Assembly (NCBI RefSeq): GCF_029784135.1
Contig: NC_073746.1
Coordinates: forward strand, 163,202,108-163,266,107
DNA from: Toxorhynchites rutilus septentrionalis
Lineage: Eukaryota; Arthropoda; Insecta; Diptera; Culicidae
Reading direction: 5' to 3'
Length of the DNA stretch: 64,000 nt
Made by a program: the position numbers and the translations under genes. The notes under the pieces are model-generated. The model worked only from the letters and a program-made list of their open reading frames with translations, was not told where the DNA came from and did no database searches. This document shows positions 23,266 to 35,300 of this stretch, piece after piece; position 1 is the first letter of the stretch; each line of letters opens with the position of its first letter.

Positions 23266-24644
23266 ATGGTGGACGACCCCGGCTCCGCACCTACGGTGTG
23301 GGGCCATAAAGGCGGTGCGAACTACCGTAATATTCAAGGCAGTTATTCAGGAGCAACGTTACCAGAACATATGGATCCGGCTGGTGAACACGGTGAGCTT
23401 ATTGTACTGCGCATTACTGGTGTTGGCGATGACGGTAAAGATAAGAATCTCCCCCCGCCCCTTTTCTCATTCGCAAATCTATTGAGAGCTGTGTTAAAGA
23501 AATCGAGGGCTTATGCCCTTAAAGTTCGTAATAAAAAAAGCGGAGGCTCTGTCACAGCTGACACAATTATCTGATGGTACAAACGTCAAGGTCACCTACC
23601 AAAAACACTTGAACAGCACCAAGTGTGTTGTTAGTTGCGCACAAACAATTAATATGTCGGAGGAGGACATTGTGGACTGCCTCAAAGACCAAAAAGTGAC
23701 AGCGACTAGAAGACTCAAACGACGGACCGGTCCAGACGCGATAGAAAACACTCCTGCGTTAATCCTGACAGTTAATGGTACATGTACACCTGAATTAATC
23801 TATTTTGGCTATCTGCGAGTAAGAACGAGGCCGTATTACCCGTCGCCCATGCAATGCTTTAATTGCTGGGCATTTGGTCACACAAAACCAAGTGTAGACA
23901 AAACACGCCAACCTGTGGGAATTGTTCCGTAACCCATATGATTCCAGCGGAAGGAGGCAGTCCTGGATCGAAGAATAAATGACCTGGTGAAAAAAATAGA
24001 AGAAAAAGATCTTACCATCGCGAACATGGCCGCTTCAATGGAGTTACAACGCATCGAGGCGTTAAAAAACACGGAGATGATCAAGTCTCTGGTGGATAAA
24101 ATCGATCAGATGGCCAACACACTAGCGGCCATGGAGTAACGATTGACCCAGAAGGACAAAATCATCACTCTGCAACAGAAGAAGATATCTAGAGCCAGGT
24201 CATTATTGCCCCAAACAAAAAGTGCCGAAACATCCGGGTTAACAAAAGACACCCATTCCAGACCTTCCTCCTTGTTCAACACCCCTACATCCTCCCGACC
24301 GGCCAAATCCACAAGTATAATACCACAAAACTCCAGCTTGGTCATCTACTCCGACTCCGACATAGAATCCATCGAACTAGATGACACGCTTATGAAAACA
24401 CAATCTCCGTCTACACCAGTACTTCTTACCAGCTTACCAGCCTGGAGATCGAACTACAAATGCAACACCCTCGAATAAAAGAAAACCCGAATCCCCGCTT
24501 ATACAACCACCGAAGAACATTCGTCAGAGATCGTCAACAGTAGGCAAGCAACCCGCCTTGCCTCCAGATAACACTCGACCCAATCAGCGATCAGACTCTC
24601 AATACCCACCGCCGACTAGTGGTAAGGACCGTCAGCCCAAATAG
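23266..24644 (+). pseudogene. I-element ORF1, copy 3, frameshifted inside the zinc knuckle
   Basis: ATG at 23266 (VDDPGS where other copies have VDVPGS). A one-base loss (cacaaaaccaag for cacaaaaacaaag near 23884) shifts the frame within the CCHC knuckle, giving HTKPSVDKTRQ and a stop at 23932. Otherwise as copy 1. Last stop at 24642-24644. Confidence 0.78.
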
Positions 24645-25392
24645 TGTTTCGTCCAACTCTTACCTCACCTGTCGCCAACCACTACTCCACCAATCAGCTC
24701 TCCGGTAAGGGTGGCAACACCTATTCCCCGACGAACTACGTGGGAATTGTACCTGAACTCGGGACGCACAAGGGTGGCAACACCTGTTCCCTGAAGGACC
24801 ACGTGGGACCAGCACCACAAATTGGGACGCACAAGGGCGGTAACGTCTATTCCCCGAAGGACTGCGTGGGAACTGCTTCAGATCTCGGGACGCACAAGAG
24901 TGGAATCAGTGGAATCTCGTTCCACGATCGATTTCACTGGAGTTTCTTCTTTCGACATTGTGCAACATCCGTTACCCTGTGTCATTACCACCGAAGTATC
25001 CATCGCCAAATCACAAAGTAGCGCAGAGGATTGCAGTGACGCCGAACCGTTTTTTTCCGCCGTCGGGTCAAGTGAACGAACGCTGGTTTAGAATTCTACT
25101 CCCAGTTCCCGAGCACCGCTGTCTCGTTCGACAATACCACATATCGTTGCCATTGCGATCCTTCCAGCTGCCGACACAACACCATCCACAGTTGATGTCC
25201 CAATCCGCCGAAGATCCGCTCGTCTCGCCGCCAGGGCTAAGCCGGCCGCCACAACCACTCCACTTGAAGCTCATGCCATGCCTGTCTCGCCTATGCCAGC
25301 CGAAGCGAGGTCCGATGCCAATATCTATGATGCATGGAGACGTAGCCGAGGAGATCCCACGCAAGCTATGGCCGGGAGTTTAAGCTCCCCAA

Positions 25393-28300
25393 ATGAACCT
25401 CACCATCTTTCCTCGGCTGCTTCCGAGTGGAATGGCTGCCCAACCTGTTATCGTCGGTGGAGTTCCACCGGGAATCATCACATCCAGTACCACTACATAT
25501 CTGATTCCCCATCACACCGCCCATCACCAGGAAAGTATGTCCACCAACACATCCACCAACCTCGCTCTGCAATGGAACATCAATGGACTGTACAACAACT
25601 TGGGAGAACTGGAGACCCTTGACCGAGAGTTATGTCCGTCCATCATCGCACTCCAAGAGATAAATCGAGTTTCCCCAACAAACATACAGAAAATTGTCGG
25701 GGTTAAATTCCACTGGCACACTAAGCGGGGCTCCGTTCTGCAACACTCTGTTGCTTTGGATGTCCGGAGAAACATTCTCCATTTGCGAAAAACAAATATC
25801 CACTGACCTGCCAATAATAGCCGTCCAAATCGAGGCCCCGATTCCGGTGACCATCATTTGTATATACCTGCCATGAGGCATAATCCCGGAACTACGACGG
25901 AAGCTGCTTGAGGCGTTAGCAAGCTTGGAGGACCCAAAAATCATCTTGGGGGACTTCAATGCTCATCACCGCAACTGGGGAATTCAAACACCAAATGTCA
26001 GAGGGAATATCATCGCCTACCTCTTGGAGGTGATGGAGCTCTCGGTCTTAAATGACGGCACTGACACTTTCCGTAGAGGTACGAGCAACACAGCCTTTGA
26101 TATTTCAGCAGCTAATCTCAACTTGGTGGATAGGTTAGGGTGGAACAAAGCCGACGACATTCATGGCAGTGACCATCACCCGATAACCATCAGCTTCAAC
26201 GGCCCGCCGCCGCTCGCAACTCGCAGACCAAGATGGATCTTCGAAAGAGCTGACTGGACAGCTTTTCAAACATCTTCCGACTTCTTGATATATAGAGACA
26301 ACCCAACCACCTTTGCCACTTTCAACAAAATCATTATGGAGGCGGCCGAAGCCTTCATCCCAAGAACGAAAACCACTCCGGGGAAGAAAGCGCTGCATTG
26401 ATGGTCCGAGGACATCAAAGGGGAGGTCAAGAAGCGGAGAAAGTTTCTGCGTACGGCCAAACGACTACCAGCAGAAGACCCAATGAAGGAAGTTGCCATG
26501 AACAGGTATCGAGCGCAACATATCAGAGTACGGCGGTTAATCCGGAAGGTGAAGTTAGACAGTTGGACTGGTTTTCTAGAGTCTATCAACGAAAACCAGT
26601 CCTCTGCGGATCTTTGGCGCAAAGTAAACGCACTAAATGGGAAGAGAAGGTCACACAACCCCATTCGTCAAGGTATTACTAGGCTGTGTCTCCAACCTGC
26701 AGCGATCCGGTTGATACTTCGAACACGCTCAGTGAATATTTCGCGGGATTGTCCTCGATCTCCGAATATGAGCCCGATTTCATCCGTCGACAGGGAGCGG
26801 CTATCACTTCGGTCAGCAACTTTGTGGTCCCTGTGAGTCATCCTAATAATCCTCTAAATCGGAACTTCATCATCGAGGAACTTTCTGTCGCCCTATGTTC
26901 CGCAAAAAGTCAACTGGCCCTGACGGTATCGGCTACAAGATGCTGAAACATGGAATACACACGAATTTCCCGAGGGTTGGAGACACAGCCTAGAAATACC
27001 TATACCTAAGGTCGGTCAAAGCAGCAACAACGTGAAAGGCTACTGTCCAATTTCCTTAACCTCCTGTTCATCCAAGATCCTGGAAAGAATGGCGAATAGG
27101 CGCCTGGTCACCTTTCTAACGGAAAATAGAAAATTGCACTATCAACAGTTCGCCTTCCGACCAGGTATGGGCACCAACAACAACTTCGCGACCCTCGGAG
27201 ACGTGATAGCCGAAGCCAACAGGAACCGTCAGCACATTAAGAGAACCTTTGAGGTCAAAATTGGTAACATCAGCTCCCGAGCTTTCCAAAAGGAAACAGG
27301 AGTACCTCAAGGTTCTGTCCTTGTCGTCACCCTCTTTCTCGTCGCCATGAGTAGCCTGTTCCAGGTCCTGCCTGGGAGAGTCTTCGTGTTTGTCTACGCG
27401 GACGACACTCTTTTGATGGCAGTGAGTGACACCCATAGGATTCCAAGCATCAGAATACAGGCAGCTACCAATGCCATCGGCCGGTGGGCGGCCGAGAGAG
27501 GATTTAGACTTAGAGCGACCATATGGTGATTTGCAGCGACAGACATCAGGGTCCCAACTCCAGGGTCAAGCTATACAAAAACAACATTCCCCGCCGGAAA
27601 ACGCTAAAGATCCTTGGAGTGTTTGTTGACCACAAACGTAACTTCCTCCGCCATTTCGAGGAAGTTAAGAACAGCTGTGCCACCCGGTTGAATCTATTGA
27701 AAACCATTTTCAAACCGCACCGAAGCAACAACAGAAATATCCGGCTACAGGTGGCCAAAGCCATCATCAGCAGCCGCCTCACTTATGGCCTTGAACTGAC
27801 GTGTTTGGCTGGAGACAAGCTCCCAAAATCTCTGGCACCGATTTACAACAAAGCACTACTGACTGTCTCCGGTCTCCTGCCAACACCAGCTGCCTCTGTC
27901 TGCGCTAAAATTGGAGAACCTCCTTTCGATCTAATCACAGACTCGGCGATCGTAGTCAGGACTGCCAGTTTCTTGTCAAAAACTAGCGGTAGAGGGGAGA
28001 CCCACCTAACCGCCCTTAGCAACACGATCCTGCAGCGTTTGGCGCATCCCAACCTCCCCCCGGTGGCAAAACAATCCTGGTTTGGTGCGAACGACTGGAG
28101 GTTCCCAACTGTTCTCGTCGAGAACGGTATTCGGGACAACTTTCGAGCCGGGACGTGCTCGATCGGTCTGCTAGAATATTTCAAGGCCATCATAGCGGAA
28201 AAATACCGTCTCCACGAGATCAGATACTCGGACGGCTCAAAAGGACCATCGGGAGTTGGATTTGGGGTGAGCGATAATAAGAATAGTCTGATTTCCAGCA

Positions 28301-28991
28301 AGAAACTCGCGGACATCTGCCAGGTCTTCTCGTCCGAAGTGGTCGGCATCATCGAGGCAACTACAACTTCATCTTCCAAGCCGTTGTTGGTCGTCTCCGA
28401 TTCGGCAAGCGCCATTGATGCCATCGGTGCGACCAGGTCCAAACATCCATGGGTACAGGCCATCAGGAAGTATATATTGCCCGACACTGTGCTCATGTGG
28501 GTCCCCGGACACAACGGCATCGCAGGGAATGAAGCGGCTGACCGGTTTGCCGGAATCGGTCACACAAGACCGTTCTTCATTCGGGATGTGCCGCTTGACG
28601 ATGTGAAGTTGTGGATCTCCAACTCTTTCCGCACCTTTTGGACCGAAAGGTGGTTCGCAGAGAGGAGGCAGTTCCTCAGAAAAGTCAAGGGCACTATTAT
28701 CAGGTTTGACGATGTGAAAGGAATGAGAGAACAACGAATCCTGTCCAGACTGAGGACCGGTCACTGCTCGGTCTCACACGGATTCAATAGAGGACCCTCC
28801 CATCTACTCTGCGACCTCTACCAAATCCACAACTCCGCGAACACTTCTTGTGTGGTTGCCCGAAATTTGATGATCTGCGAAACCTTCATGGAATCAGCGG
28901 GAGTGTAAGAGACATCTTAAGGGACGATCCAGCAAGAGTAGCACCGCTTGTCTGCTACCTAAAAGATGCAGAACTATTTTTTAAGATCTAG
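25393..28991 (+). pseudogene. I-element ORF2, copy 3, lacks RT motif A
   Basis: Endonuclease as in copy 2. In the RT, HINRQH-type sequence reads directly into KRTFEVKIGN because 123 bp with motif A are gone (junction about 27236-27243). The frame stays open from 27032 to 27529 across YADD (27395-27406). From 27523 a 461-codon frame covers the RT thumb, RNase H and the Cys-rich C-terminus (SHLLCDLYQIHNSAN), the longest intact ORF2 piece among the copies. Stop of the inferred full frame at 28989-28991. Confidence 0.85.
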
Positions 28992-29673
28992 CGTCTGAAC
29001 AATGGATCAGACAAGAAGATCCTTGTTCCTTCCCCTCCACGATGAAGGGGAATAAGAACGCTTCGGCATCTTCAGCGGCACGGATTCCTCTCCACTGGCC
29101 TGGAGCCATGGGTCGAGGACATCCTTGCCATCTGGTCCAACAAGCAAACAGCAAGTTCTTCGTTAAGTTATGTTTCGCAAAAGGATTTTTATGTGTTTAA
29201 TTTTTACGTCCAATTTTTATGTGATAATTTTATGTGCAATCTGTTCCCAACGAAACCTTGCGGCAATGCCGTCGATAAAGAGGCGAACCAGCCCAGGAGG
29301 CTGAAAACCTCTCAAATAAAGAATAACAAAAAAATCCTATTCGTTCGAAAATCAGAATAAGGGTGATAAACGAGCGACTTAAAAAAATAACAACGTAGTT
29401 CTACGTCAACAATGCGGTCGTATCTTGGACATAACCTCCTATAACTTTTTTCTTTCTATTATACCATCGTTCAATCATAAAACTATTGCATAGCATGGAG
29501 AAACGATATGGATAAATGGGAAAAAATTTAATGAAACAGTATAAATTACATATTAAAGAAGTTTATTTCAAATTAACAATTCATTTATTGAACAACAAAA
29601 GTTAGAAACAAAATTTCAAAAAAGTGTCATTGTCCAAAAATACACGCTCTGTAGGATTCGCCTGGATCATCTA

Positions 29674-30766
29674 TCATCTATCATTGGAAAGGAAATCGCT
29701 CGCTTGGTCCATCATCTGTGAGAAATAAATAATAATGTTACAAATTTGTAAATCATATAACTTTGAAATAAATACTCATGTCACATATCCTGTCTGTCAT
29801 TTGTTGATAGCTGAGTCATCCGAAAAGGGCAACCCTAGCCAATAAGGCTCTCAGAAACTCAGAAAGAAACAAGAGAAAGAAATATTAGTAATATTTTAAA
29901 CGAAAAAACGAAAAAATAAATAAATAAAATATGAACTGGTAATAATAAATCAAATCCGCAACAGTATATAGAAAGATATAAAAAATAAATGCATGTGGAA
30001 TAAAACAAAACTACAGAAAATGTAGTACGACAATAACAATAAATAAATAGAATGAAATCATCCAAAGATCAAATGTTCCTTATGGAAAAAATAATAAACT
30101 GGTAACAATAAAATAAATCCGCTACAGTATATAGAAAGATATAAAAAAATGAATGCAACAAAAAACGAAACCAATATGTACAATAGAACTCGCAACAACA
30201 ACAAAAAATCAAACAATAAATATTTAACAACTAATAACTCTGTCATCCGATCCATATATGCTTTAAGGGAAAAGCGACTGCGCCACCTCGCCTACCATAA
30301 GGATTATAAATTTAAAACAACATCGCTTTAGAAACTTTACCTCTTTCTCAGCTTTCAGTCGTCGATTTTCCTGCCGCAATTTTATATTTTCCGCTTCCAT
30401 CCTCCGAAGTTCTCCTATAAGATTCCTGTTCTGGACAATCATATATTCCAACTCCGTTGCATCTACTGGTTCCCAGTAGTACAAATCTTCATCATCATCG
30501 ACAAAAATTGTTTCACTGGGCACCAGTGGCGGAGGAACTTCATCCTCGATCATCACTTCGTTTTGATGCATCTGGATCCGAATTGGCTGTAAATAAAAGT
30601 TTTGTTAACACTGTACACACTCAGAAATATTTTTTCCTACCTTGATATCTTCATTCTGTGGTTTTCCACTACGTCTTTCATAACTTCCTGGTTCGCGGTT
30701 GGCCCAAGAACGCGTTGGAACCCTCAAGCTGACTGGAATCCTCGATGTAACGGTACCTCGCTTCAT
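29674..30766 (-). CDS. Geminin-like coiled-coil protein, 137 aa (unit 3)
   Basis: Exons 30766-30641, 30586-30341 and 29715-29674; splice sites and phases kept. Encoded protein identical to unit 2 (SYERRSG form). Confidence 0.58.
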
Positions 30767-31410
30767 TTTGTGTGGTGATGGGATTATAACTGCTTCTCTC
30801 TTGATAATTATAATCCTCAGTGGAGAAAATGTTTGCATCAACACAATGCTTGCTTCGATTGAATCAAAATTTGGAAAATGGCACTAGCCTGCTTTGCACT
30901 GTTTTTTTTATCTCGTTATTGTATCTTACATTATGTGAAAAATGACTTTGGTGTGATTTTGAAGTTGATGAAACATAAAATTAATAGTTACTGATTCTTA
31001 ATTAGTTTTTAGATACTAAAAATGAAATGTTATTTTTCAACAATATAGGATCGGAGTTTAACAATTGTTTCTTGTTACGATCAAGCAAAAGCTATAAATA
31101 ATTAATTTATTGGATAATCATGGATTTTCTTTTCGGTCGTTCTGTTACCATATCGCATATTTAACATAGTAATCTATTGCTTTGTTTGCAAACTGCGGTA
31201 ACGAAATATTTTATGTATTTTCCTAGAATTTGAAAAAGTATGTGACTACAAAATGGTCTGTAACGAAAATGAAATCTGACATCCCTACCAACAACCGAAG
31301 GAACGAACCGTACAGAATACCAATCCCAAAATACCAATACACCTTCTTGAAACCACATCACTTTTGCAAGTGTCAAAACAGTGCCGAAATTATTGACGTG
31401 TAAGTTTCTT

Positions 31411-31678
31411 TTTTTTTTTATCTTCGCTTATTTTTCGTCGGCCTATTTCCGCCACTTTAGTGCCAATCACCGACATCAGGGAGGCGACTCCACCTGTTCC
31501 TACCTATCAGACTCAACAACTCATGAGCCGGGCCAACTTCTTTTACTTCCGCTCCGAAGGAAGACGTAACCAGAGATTTTTCGCCTCAGAAAATCCCAAC
31601 GACGCCAGCTGGGATTGAACCCAGGCCGATCGGATTGTGAGGCTGTTACGCTAACCATACAACCACTGGCGCCGTCTT
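31411..31678 (-). mobile_element. tRNA-derived SINE (family B) in p115 5' UTR intron donor
   Basis: 268 bp absent from other units, flanked by gtgtaagtttctt at 31398-31410 and 31679-31691. Read on the minus strand it starts with a tRNA-like head (A-box-like tggttgtatgg, perfect B box ggttcaatccc) and ends in a run of A (plus-strand T run from 31411). It is unrelated to the unit 2 SINE. It duplicates the splice donor gtaagt, so a donor survives on both sides. Confidence 0.9.
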
Positions 31679-31775
31679 GTGTAAGTTTCTTATCACATCA
31701 ACAATTGGCAGCGAAAACTGTCTGTTTCTATGAAAAAATATTTAATTTCCTCCTGACAGTAGTAAATATTCGCTG

Positions 31776-32760
31776 ATGAACTTTATAAAAAGTGGTTTGC
31801 AGTCAGTGCTGGGTTCTCAGGAACCTGGGGCGCTGCAAAGTGGTGCCAAAACTGTATGAAACAACGAAATTTGGGTCAGAAACTCATTCTAAACCTTTTA
31901 AATTATTATGCCCCTCTGGAACAGGTAGAACAAGTGAGTGCTTCGACACTACTCGAGGATCGCCGCGATGCTTGCAGAGCGCTCAGGGCTCTTTCGAAAA
32001 AAAATATCGCGTGGAAGTGGGAGCCCAAGGTATGCACGCTCTTCTCCAAGTCATGGAAATGGATAGAGCCGATCCGGAGATAATTGGGTACTGCTTGGAC
32101 ACCCTCTGTCATATCACTTCTCAGGAACAGTTCGAAGAAGACAACCCGGACAACCCAAGCGTGACGGTCAACATAGGAGAACAATTTACGGAGATGTTCC
32201 TCAAGTCGAACGAGAATGTGAGCTTGATTTTGAATTGTCTGGAAGAGTACGATTTTTGGGTTCGCTGGTCGGCTATTAAGTTGTTGACCAGTTTGTTAGC
32301 GAACAAAACGAAGGACATACAGGAAATCGTTCTTGTTAGCCCAATGGACGTTTCCAAGTTGATGGATTTGTTGGTTGACAGCCGAGAAGTTATTAGAAAT
32401 GATGTATTGCTACTGTTGATACAGCTTACCAAAGGAAACGCAAACATCCAAAAAATTGTAGCTTTTGAAAATGCTTTTGATCGATTGTTTGATGTTATCA
32501 AGGAGGAAGGATGCGCAGATGGTGGAATTGTCGTGGAGGATTGTTTATTTCTGATGATGAACTTGCTTAAAAACATTCCCAGTAATCAGCAGTTCTTCAA
32601 AGAAGGATCCTACATCCAGCGGTTGGCGCCAATGTTTGTTATTTCACAGGTTTCGTCACTAACTTCCGGTCAACTTTTGTGCGTGGGACTGTTCAGCAAC
32701 CATCCGCTCTCCAATTGGTTCTCGGCTGTTTCTTTAGCGCATGCCCTCATTGTTAGTTAA
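31776..32760 (+). pseudogene. p115/Uso1 remnant (unit 3)
   Basis: As in unit 1, but the A run at about 31997 has eight A (two extra), so a different frame is joined: an open frame from 31792 to 32760 reads through from out-of-frame exon 1 sequence into KYRVEVGAQGMHALLQVM. That gives a 322-codon open frame whose first about 70 residues are not p115. The deletion joining RLAPMF to SSLTSGQLLC is shared. The upstream 5' UTR intron is 79 bp with the right-hand donor (31681) or 360 bp with the left (31400). Confidence 0.84.
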
Positions 32761-32928
32761 GCGAGAAGGTAATCATGTTGAGTTCAATGGCCGAGTATTG
32801 GCTAACTTCAATTCAACCGTACGATAGTATGATAAGGATTTGCGACATGAATGTAGCCATTGTAATATCGTGTTGGCATTATATTGTAGAACCAATGGTA
32901 AACTAGATTAATGTTCTTTTTCGAACAG

Positions 32929-33647
32929 GCGACTTCATTTTGGTGGGTGATTTGATGCGATCTATCACGCTGTTGCATTACAAGCAAATGGGAGTAGTTG
33001 TGAGGAGATCGATTTCAACCAAATTTCTCAAAACTATTGATACCAAATTTCTCAAAACTATTGATACATTGGATGACGATGCGTTCCTTGGGTGGACAAC
33101 AGCAAGTATCTATTTGTTTGCCTAAAAGATGGGTAAGTAGGATTTCCGTAGCTCTGTTTATCATAAGAACACTTTTTGTATTTTTTTAAGGACCACAACA
33201 ACGGGCGACGAACGATAGCAAATGCCAGAGGTTCCTCAATTCATGCCATGGTTCGCTCGTGATGCAAAACATTGGTGAGCGAACGACGCTGACAACGGGC
33301 TGTGTGCTATTTGGCACGGTCTGATCACAAATAACACTCGATTATTATGAATTTCTTCGAAAGTTACGGGAAAGTTTGATACAATCAAATCTGTTGGTAA
33401 GACTGATTATTCGTATTGGCGTAGTTTCCATACCGAAATGGAAACGGAACGTTGCGAGGGATTTATTGATGGAGGATGGATAGTGGATAGTGGATAGTTT
33501 TCTGGATTTAACTCGGGAAATATATACGATGCATTGGGATTGCAGATCGACGGGGATGGAACTAAGAAGGAAGCGGCCGTAGATGATAAAATCAAGATTG
33601 TAGAAGACCTAACATGGACACATCAGGATGTCCAGTGTTGGTCATGA
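32929..33647 (+). pseudogene. DDB1: DDB1 C-terminal remnant, unit 3/4 junction
   Basis: Copy of the DDB1 remnant with a local rearrangement: the block encoding KFLKTIDT is duplicated (33021-33067) and the AVTI codons are lost, so the exon reads KFLKTIDTLDDDAFLG. End at TGA 33645-33647. Confidence 0.86.
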
Positions 33648-33792
33648 TTATTGAATGAATGCTATCAGTTGTTGCTATAGTTGCGAAATAATTTCATGTT
33701 TGTAGGATAATAAAGAAATTCCAGTAAACGTATTGTTTACTACACATTATTTGAATTCGAATAGTCATGAACGACGGATTTCTCAAAATTAT

Positions 33793-34258
33793 CTATGAGT
33801 TTTATCAAAACTTTATTATTTTTGGGAAGAAACGTGGAACATTCAGGGCAAGAGCGGGGATGTTGATCGAATCGTGATGCGTGTTTGGATTTGATGCTCT
33901 TTGAGTCGGTAGATATCAACCTGATTGCACTGCTGACGCTCCCTTGTATTCACTGTAAGAAGAATATTGAAATATGTTATGAGATACAATTTGAATGAAA
34001 TATAGTGATCAGGTATACCTATAAGGTTGGATATTTCCTAGCGTTTGTAACTTCTCATCGGACTTGACACTATCAAGTGTCAAATCATATTCTGGAGAAA
34101 TGTCGACCTTACGAATTAATAAATAGGTTAGTTGATCTTGGAATGCGATCATATTACTTATTCTTATTCGACAGCTTCTTTCGCTCAAGCTGATCCTGCA
34201 GCGCGATGCCTTTCTTGAACTCAACCGTGAACTGAAAGACCATTTGTAATGTCGAGGA
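33793..34258 (-). pseudogene. Unidentified minus-strand gene 3' exons, unit 4
   Basis: Fourth copy of the truncated terminal exons, cut by I-element copy 4 at about 34259. Confidence 0.43.
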
Positions 34259-34398
34259 ATACTAGCTGCAGCACGGTAAGATCACGAGGCAGACGTACCG
34301 GTCATCGGGTAGGGGTCGAGCCTCCCTCGCAGTGCGTGATGATAAAAAAACATTTTAGTGGTGTCTGGCAGTGATTGAGTAGCCGCTGGGCCGCCGCC

Positions 34399-34588
34399 AT
34401 GGTGGACGTCCCCGGCTCCGCACCTACGGTGTGGGGCCATAAAGGCGGTGCGAACTACCGTAATATTCAAGGCAGTTATTCAGGAGCAACGTTACCAGAA
34501 CATATGGATCCGGCTGGTGAACACGGTGAGCTTATTGTACTGCGCATTACTGGTGTTGGCGATGACGGTAAAGATAAGAATCTCCCCC
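34399..34588 (+). pseudogene. I-element ORF1 copy 4, 5' piece
   Basis: ATG in Kozak context at 34399, open through GELIVLRITGVGDDGKDKNL until the BEL 3' LTR at 34589. The rest of ORF1 lies beyond 42250. Confidence 0.75.
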
Positions 34589-35262
34589 TGAAAAATTTCT
34601 CTATTGAAAGAAAAATTTTAACGCTTTCGCGTGAGTTCTGTTACAATACTAAAAAATTTATTCAAAAGTTTCACAATATATACATGGTTCCTTAAACTAA
34701 GATTGACGAGGAACATCTCCTCTCTCTCTCTTGAAAACCGATAACATATCGGTTTCGTTTAGATCATCTACCTTCCTTGTCCCTTCTTCTAGCGTATGGT
34801 AACGTGCAGTCTGAGACGGCTGCACTACCCTAAGAAAATACCTTAAGTTTATAGCACCTCGTCGGTGCGCCTATCTTATTCTTGGATTTCCCCTTTCCAT
34901 CCTTCGCTCTAAATAACATCCTTTTATTTTATTACACCCTGCTGGTGTATCTGGCTGAGCGCAGCTAGGGATGGAAAAGGGTAATAAAAATGCATCCTAA
35001 ATGATGCATGCATTAAATTGTTTACCGGACGCTATTTAAATATTCGTCCATTCTGAATTTATGACCGGCAATAATTTCGAACTACAAGCGTTTTCTAGCC
35101 TAACAAAACACTTGAGCTCTTACATCTTTTAATTGCCTTACATTGGTCCTTTCTAAACGTTTCTATACCTCGCTTGGAGGTCTTTTCTAAATATAATCTC
35201 AAATATTGCTTATCTTATGGATCTGTAACTCGATCCGCGATAAGCCTCAGCTGTCCGTAACA
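34589..35262 (-). repeat. BEL element 3' LTR
   Basis: 674 bp; plus-strand ends tgaaaaatttctctattg and cagctgtccgtaaca. Matches 41577-42250 in length and in all sequence I compared. Confidence 0.95.
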
Positions 35263-35300
35263 TTCCGGACTCCGTAAATCTACTACATAGATTTACTCAA

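Larger units (their letters stand above)
23126..29334 (+). mobile_element. I-clade non-LTR retrotransposon, copy 3
   Basis: Same site and tail as copy 2. It shares the motif A deletion and intact YADD with copy 1, but keeps the 10 bp (near 28725) that copies 1 and 2 lack, so it is a mosaic. Confidence 0.88.
21926..33060 (+). repeat. Tandem array unit 3
   Basis: Third unit, about 11135 bp, with a SINE at 31411-31678. At its right edge (33021-33067) a 24 bp segment (ccaaatttctcaaaactatt and the next four bases) is duplicated and the usual gcagtaacaata is lost, so the junction with unit 4 differs from the others. Confidence 0.93.

Noticed and set aside
31792..32760. 322-codon open frame as an intact p115 head
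   Set aside because: The first about 70 residues are read in the wrong frame relative to p115 exon 1 and cross the 71 bp intron; it is open only because of two extra A bases.
34589..35262. Minus-strand 3' UTR of a host gene upstream of the BEL frame
   Set aside because: It is repeated at 41577-42250 with a target duplication, so it is an LTR.
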